Positions 61,554 to 64,000 of a stretch of 64,000 nucleotides of DNA are shown piece by piece. Each line of letters begins with the position of its first letter. The first letter of the stretch is position 1. Made by a program: the position numbers and the translations under genes. Below the pieces are notes generated by a model that ran no database searches, had not been told where the DNA came from, and worked only from the letters and a program-made list of their open reading frames with translations. This DNA is from Oxalobacteraceae bacterium (GTDB taxonomy: Bacteria; Pseudomonadota; Gammaproteobacteria; Burkholderiales; Burkholderiaceae_D). Location: positions 23,798-87,797 of the forward strand of contig JABTBR010000027.1 in assembly GCA_013284265.1 (NCBI GenBank), in the 5' to 3' direction.

Positions 61554-62654
61554 TTACAAGCTGGCCTGCACGCCCCAAATCTGTTTCATGCTGAACCGCA
61601 CATTGGCCTGGTCCTCGCTCAACACCTCGGCGATGCCATAGCCCTCGGCATGGGTCTGGCGCAAGGCGGCAGGTTGCAGCGGGGCGCCGTTCGGATCGCG
61701 CAAACTATGCACGCACAAGGTCTGTTCGCCGATCTTCCTTTGCGTGACCACCGCGACTTCGCCATTGTGCAGCCGCACCAGGCAGCCCGGCGGATACATG
61801 CCCAGTTCCTGTTCAAACACGGCCGCCAGCGCGTGATCGGTGGCCGCACTGCTGTCCAGGGTCAGATTGCGCAATGCCTGATCGGGCAGGATGGAGCGGC
61901 GGTAATTGCGTGCCGATACCTGCGCGCAGTAGCGGTCCGCCAGGCTGAGCAGCTTGGCGTTCTGCGTCACCTGCGGACTGGTCACGCCGGATGGATAGCC
62001 GCTGCCATCATCGTTCTCGTGGTGCAGCAGCACGCAGGAAATCCATTCCTCGTCCTCGATGCCGGCGCTTTTGAGCATGTCGGCGCTGTCTTCCGGGTGG
62101 CGCCGCACGATCGCCATTTCTTCCTTCGATAGTGGGCTCGGCTTGTCCTGGAAGGTGTCGTGATGGCGCAGCATGCCCACATTCATGGTCAGTGCGGCGG
62201 CGGTGACGGTGAGGGTGTCGCGCGCCGGTTTTTGCAGGCCGCGCGCCACCACCACGGCCACCACGGCCGTCTCGATACAGTGGCGCACCGCGTAGCTGCC
62301 GGCAATCTGGTTGAGCAGCACGCAGGCCAGCGCCACTTCGGCATTCAGTTCCACCGCCTGGATCACGTCGCGCGCGATGTCGCGCAATTCGCCTTCGGCA
62401 TTGTGTTCGTTGCGCAGGTCGTGCAGCAGACGGTCGAGCCGGCGGTTGGACTGGTTCAGCTGATGCAGCACCGACGGCGGCGGCTCTTCCTCCGCGAACA
62501 GCCCCGCTTCGATCAGGGTGTGGATCTGGCCGTGGTCGGACAGGATCTGTCCCTTGCTGAGCAGTTGGCGGCCGCCCGCTTCGGAGGAAAACAAATTCCA
62601 GCGTACAGGCTCGCCCAACACGAGGTCTTTGATGGTGATGCGCCGTTGAACCAT
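61554..62654 (-). CDS. HD-GYP-family protein with a degraded HD dyad
   Basis: 366 residues from ATG 62654; GTG 62666 is an alternative. The C-terminal region matches HD-GYP c-di-GMP phosphodiesterases: LSKEEMAIVRRHPEDSADML, LLHHENDDGSGYPSG (GYP motif intact), LLSLADRYCAQV. The preceding segment, where HDxGK normally lies, reads LTMNVGMLRHHDTF, so the metal-binding HD pair is replaced. The last 90 residues form an extra beta domain. It may bind but not hydrolyse c-di-GMP. It converges with the msh operon. Confidence 0.82.
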   Translation of the reverse strand: MVQRRITIKDLVLGEPVRWNLFSSEAGGRQLLSKGQILSDHGQIHTLIEAGLFAEEEPPPSVLHQLNQSNRRLDRLLHDLRNEHNAEGELRDIARDVIQAVELNAEVALACVLLNQIAGSYAVRHCIETAVVAVVVARGLQKPARDTLTVTAAALTMNVGMLRHHDTFQDKPSPLSKEEMAIVRRHPEDSADMLKSAGIEDEEWISCVLLHHENDDGSGYPSGVTSPQVTQNAKLLSLADRYCAQVSARNYRRSILPDQALRNLTLDSSAATDHALAAVFEQELGMYPPGCLVRLHNGEVAVVTQRKIGEQTLCVHSLRDPNGAPLQPAALRQTHAEGYGIAEVLSEDQANVRFSMKQIWGVQASL

Positions 62655-62704
62655 GATCGTTCCCACCTTGCTCGCCTCCTGGCAGTGCCGGAGGCTTTGT
62701 CGTT

Positions 62705-63883
62705 TTATACTGTGGCCAGCCGCTGTAATGCGAGCGCCAGGGTCTCATCCTGTTTGGCAAAGCAGAAGCGCACAATGCCCGACTCCTTGCCCTGCTGGTA
62801 GAAGGCCGACACGGGAATCGCCGCGACCTTGATTTCGCTGGTCAGCCATTCCGCGAATTCGGCCTCCGTCTGCGACGAGATTTTGTCGTAGCGGACGCAC
62901 TGGAAATAGGTGCCGTCGGCCGGCAGCAGCTCGAAGCGGCTGCCCGCCAGCCCGGCGCGGAACAGGTCGCGCTTGCGCTGATAAAAAGCGGGCAGTTCCA
63001 GATACGGCGCCGGATTGGCCATGTAGCCGGCAAAGCCGTGCTGCATCGGTGTGTTGATGCTGAATACATTGTACTGGTGGACCTTGCGGAATTCCGCGCT
63101 CAGCGCCGCCGGCGCCGCCACATAGCCGATCTTCCAGCCGGTGACATGATAGGTCTTGCCGAAGCTGGAGACGACGAAGCTGCGCGCCGCCAGTTCAGGG
63201 TGGCGGCATACTGATTCGTGGCGCGCGCCGTCGTAGACCATGTGTTCGTAGACCTCGTCCGACAGGATCAGCACATCGGTGCCGCGCACGATGTCGGCCA
63301 GCGCCTGCATATCCGCTTCGCGCAGGATGCTGCCGGTGGGGTTGTGCGGGGTGTTGATGACGATCATGCGGGTCTTGCCGGTGACGGCCGCGGCCACCTT
63401 GGACCAGGGCACGGAGTAGCCGTCGCCGTCCACTTCCATCTGCACCAGCACCGGCACGCCGCCGGCCAGCGCGATCGCGGGCAGGTAGCTATCGTAGGCC
63501 GGTTCGATGACGATCACTTCCTCGCCCGGATGCACGCTGCACAGGATCGCCGTGGTCAGCGCCTGGGTGGCGCCGGCGGTGACGGTGATCTCGGTGTTGA
63601 CGTCGTAGTGGTGGCCGTAGATCGCGGCGACCTTGTCGACAATGGCCTGGCGCAGCACCGGCGCGCCGGTCATCATTGGATACTGGTTGAAGCCGGAGCG
63701 CATGGCTTCGGTGACGATGTCGATCAGTTGCGGCTCGCACGGGAAGTCAGGGAAGCCCTGGCCCAGGTTGACGGCGCCGTGCTGCATGGCCAGCGTGGAC
63801 ATGCGGGTAAACACCGTGGTGCCAACGGCCGGCAGGCGGCTGGTCAGGACGGGCGTGACGGCGGGATTGTGACGACTGTTCAT
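62705..63883 (-). CDS. class I/II PLP-dependent aminotransferase (methionine aminotransferase YbdL-like)
   Basis: A 392-residue aminotransferase. NLGQGFPDFPCEPQL at the start, FNQYPMMTGAPVLRQAI, TAGATQALTTAI for phosphate binding, INTPHNPTGS, LSDEVYEHMVYDG (Asp that pairs with the pyridine N), and SFGKTYHVTGWKIGY with the PLP lysine. The final Arg of the substrate carboxylate clamp is in GIVRFCFAK. These features match the YbdL/KAT group, which uses methionine, kynurenine or aromatic amino acids. Separate from the HD-GYP gene by 50 bases on the same strand. Confidence 0.9.
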   Translation of the reverse strand: MNSRHNPAVTPVLTSRLPAVGTTVFTRMSTLAMQHGAVNLGQGFPDFPCEPQLIDIVTEAMRSGFNQYPMMTGAPVLRQAIVDKVAAIYGHHYDVNTEITVTAGATQALTTAILCSVHPGEEVIVIEPAYDSYLPAIALAGGVPVLVQMEVDGDGYSVPWSKVAAAVTGKTRMIVINTPHNPTGSILREADMQALADIVRGTDVLILSDEVYEHMVYDGARHESVCRHPELAARSFVVSSFGKTYHVTGWKIGYVAAPAALSAEFRKVHQYNVFSINTPMQHGFAGYMANPAPYLELPAFYQRKRDLFRAGLAGSRFELLPADGTYFQCVRYDKISSQTEAEFAEWLTSEIKVAAIPVSAFYQQGKESGIVRFCFAKQDETLALALQRLATV

Positions 63884-64000
63884 GGCTGCTTGATAGTGAT
63901 GGCGTTTGCTTATTCTAGCGCAGCCGGCAGCGTTTGGTGTTGCCTGAAATGTGGGGAATGCGAAGGGGGCGGGAGGACGGGGGGAGGGGCGCGGGCCGGC

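Overview
The window is high-GC DNA that reads like a betaproteobacterium, most probably an Oxalobacteraceae member (Massilia, Duganella or Janthinobacterium type). That assignment is inferred from the gene families present: an MSHA pilus cluster, PEP-CTERM proteins, a Prc protease, pimeloyl-CoA-type acyl-CoA dehydrogenases and a very large hybrid histidine kinase. No rRNA or ribosomal protein gene is present to confirm it. Most genes are tightly packed, with many ATGA start/stop overlaps, and long antisense frames caused by GC-rich codon use are common.

Layout. 1-10 kb: a truncated MscS-type channel, two PEP-CTERM proteins, a TadE/TadG-like pair, tRNA-Leu(UAA), a secreted lyase-like protein and a JmjC-type cupin. 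10-20 kb: an orphan ParB-like protein, a decayed Cys/Met PLP-enzyme pseudogene, tdk, a small HELAH membrane protein, prc, an unknown 338-aa protein, and a four-gene operon of two acyl-CoA dehydrogenases and two MaoC hydratases with a clear promoter and operator. 20-24.5 kb: a GFA-family protein, then a lower-GC island with a DUF4365 protein and an OLD-family ATPase/Toprim nuclease, probably defence genes. 24.5-32 kb: a 1552-aa hybrid histidine kinase coupled to a REC-GGDEF diguanylate cyclase, and a phosphotransferase sharing an identical 15-bp operator with the acyl-CoA dehydrogenase operon.

32-61.5 kb is the centrepiece. Two type IV pilus (MSHA-like) operons diverge from a 214-bp intergenic region at 47434-47647. 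The rightward operon (47648-61437) is a near-canonical msh set: E, G, F, A, C, D, O, P, I, a PilN-like gene, J, K, L, M, N. The leftward operon (47433-32762) is a second, divergent set: MshM-, MshL-, MshN-, MshE-, MshG-, MshI-, MshJ- and MshK-like proteins plus pseudopilins. Its first gene is an ABC ATPase and its penultimate gene an ABC-2-type permease. A further prepilin (32050-32622) follows behind an FNR-like box. I regard the leftward operon, a pilus/secretion machine with a built-in ABC transporter, as the best candidate for an undescribed system.

The right end holds an HD-GYP-like protein with a degraded HD dyad and a PLP aminotransferase. Cyclic-di-GMP is a recurring theme: a GGDEF enzyme with an I-site, the HD-GYP relative, and a perfect c-di-GMP-binding MshEN motif in the rightward MshE. 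A family of palindromic interspersed repeats (five copies, about 73 or 107 bp) is scattered through the window; one copy lies in frame inside the histidine kinase.
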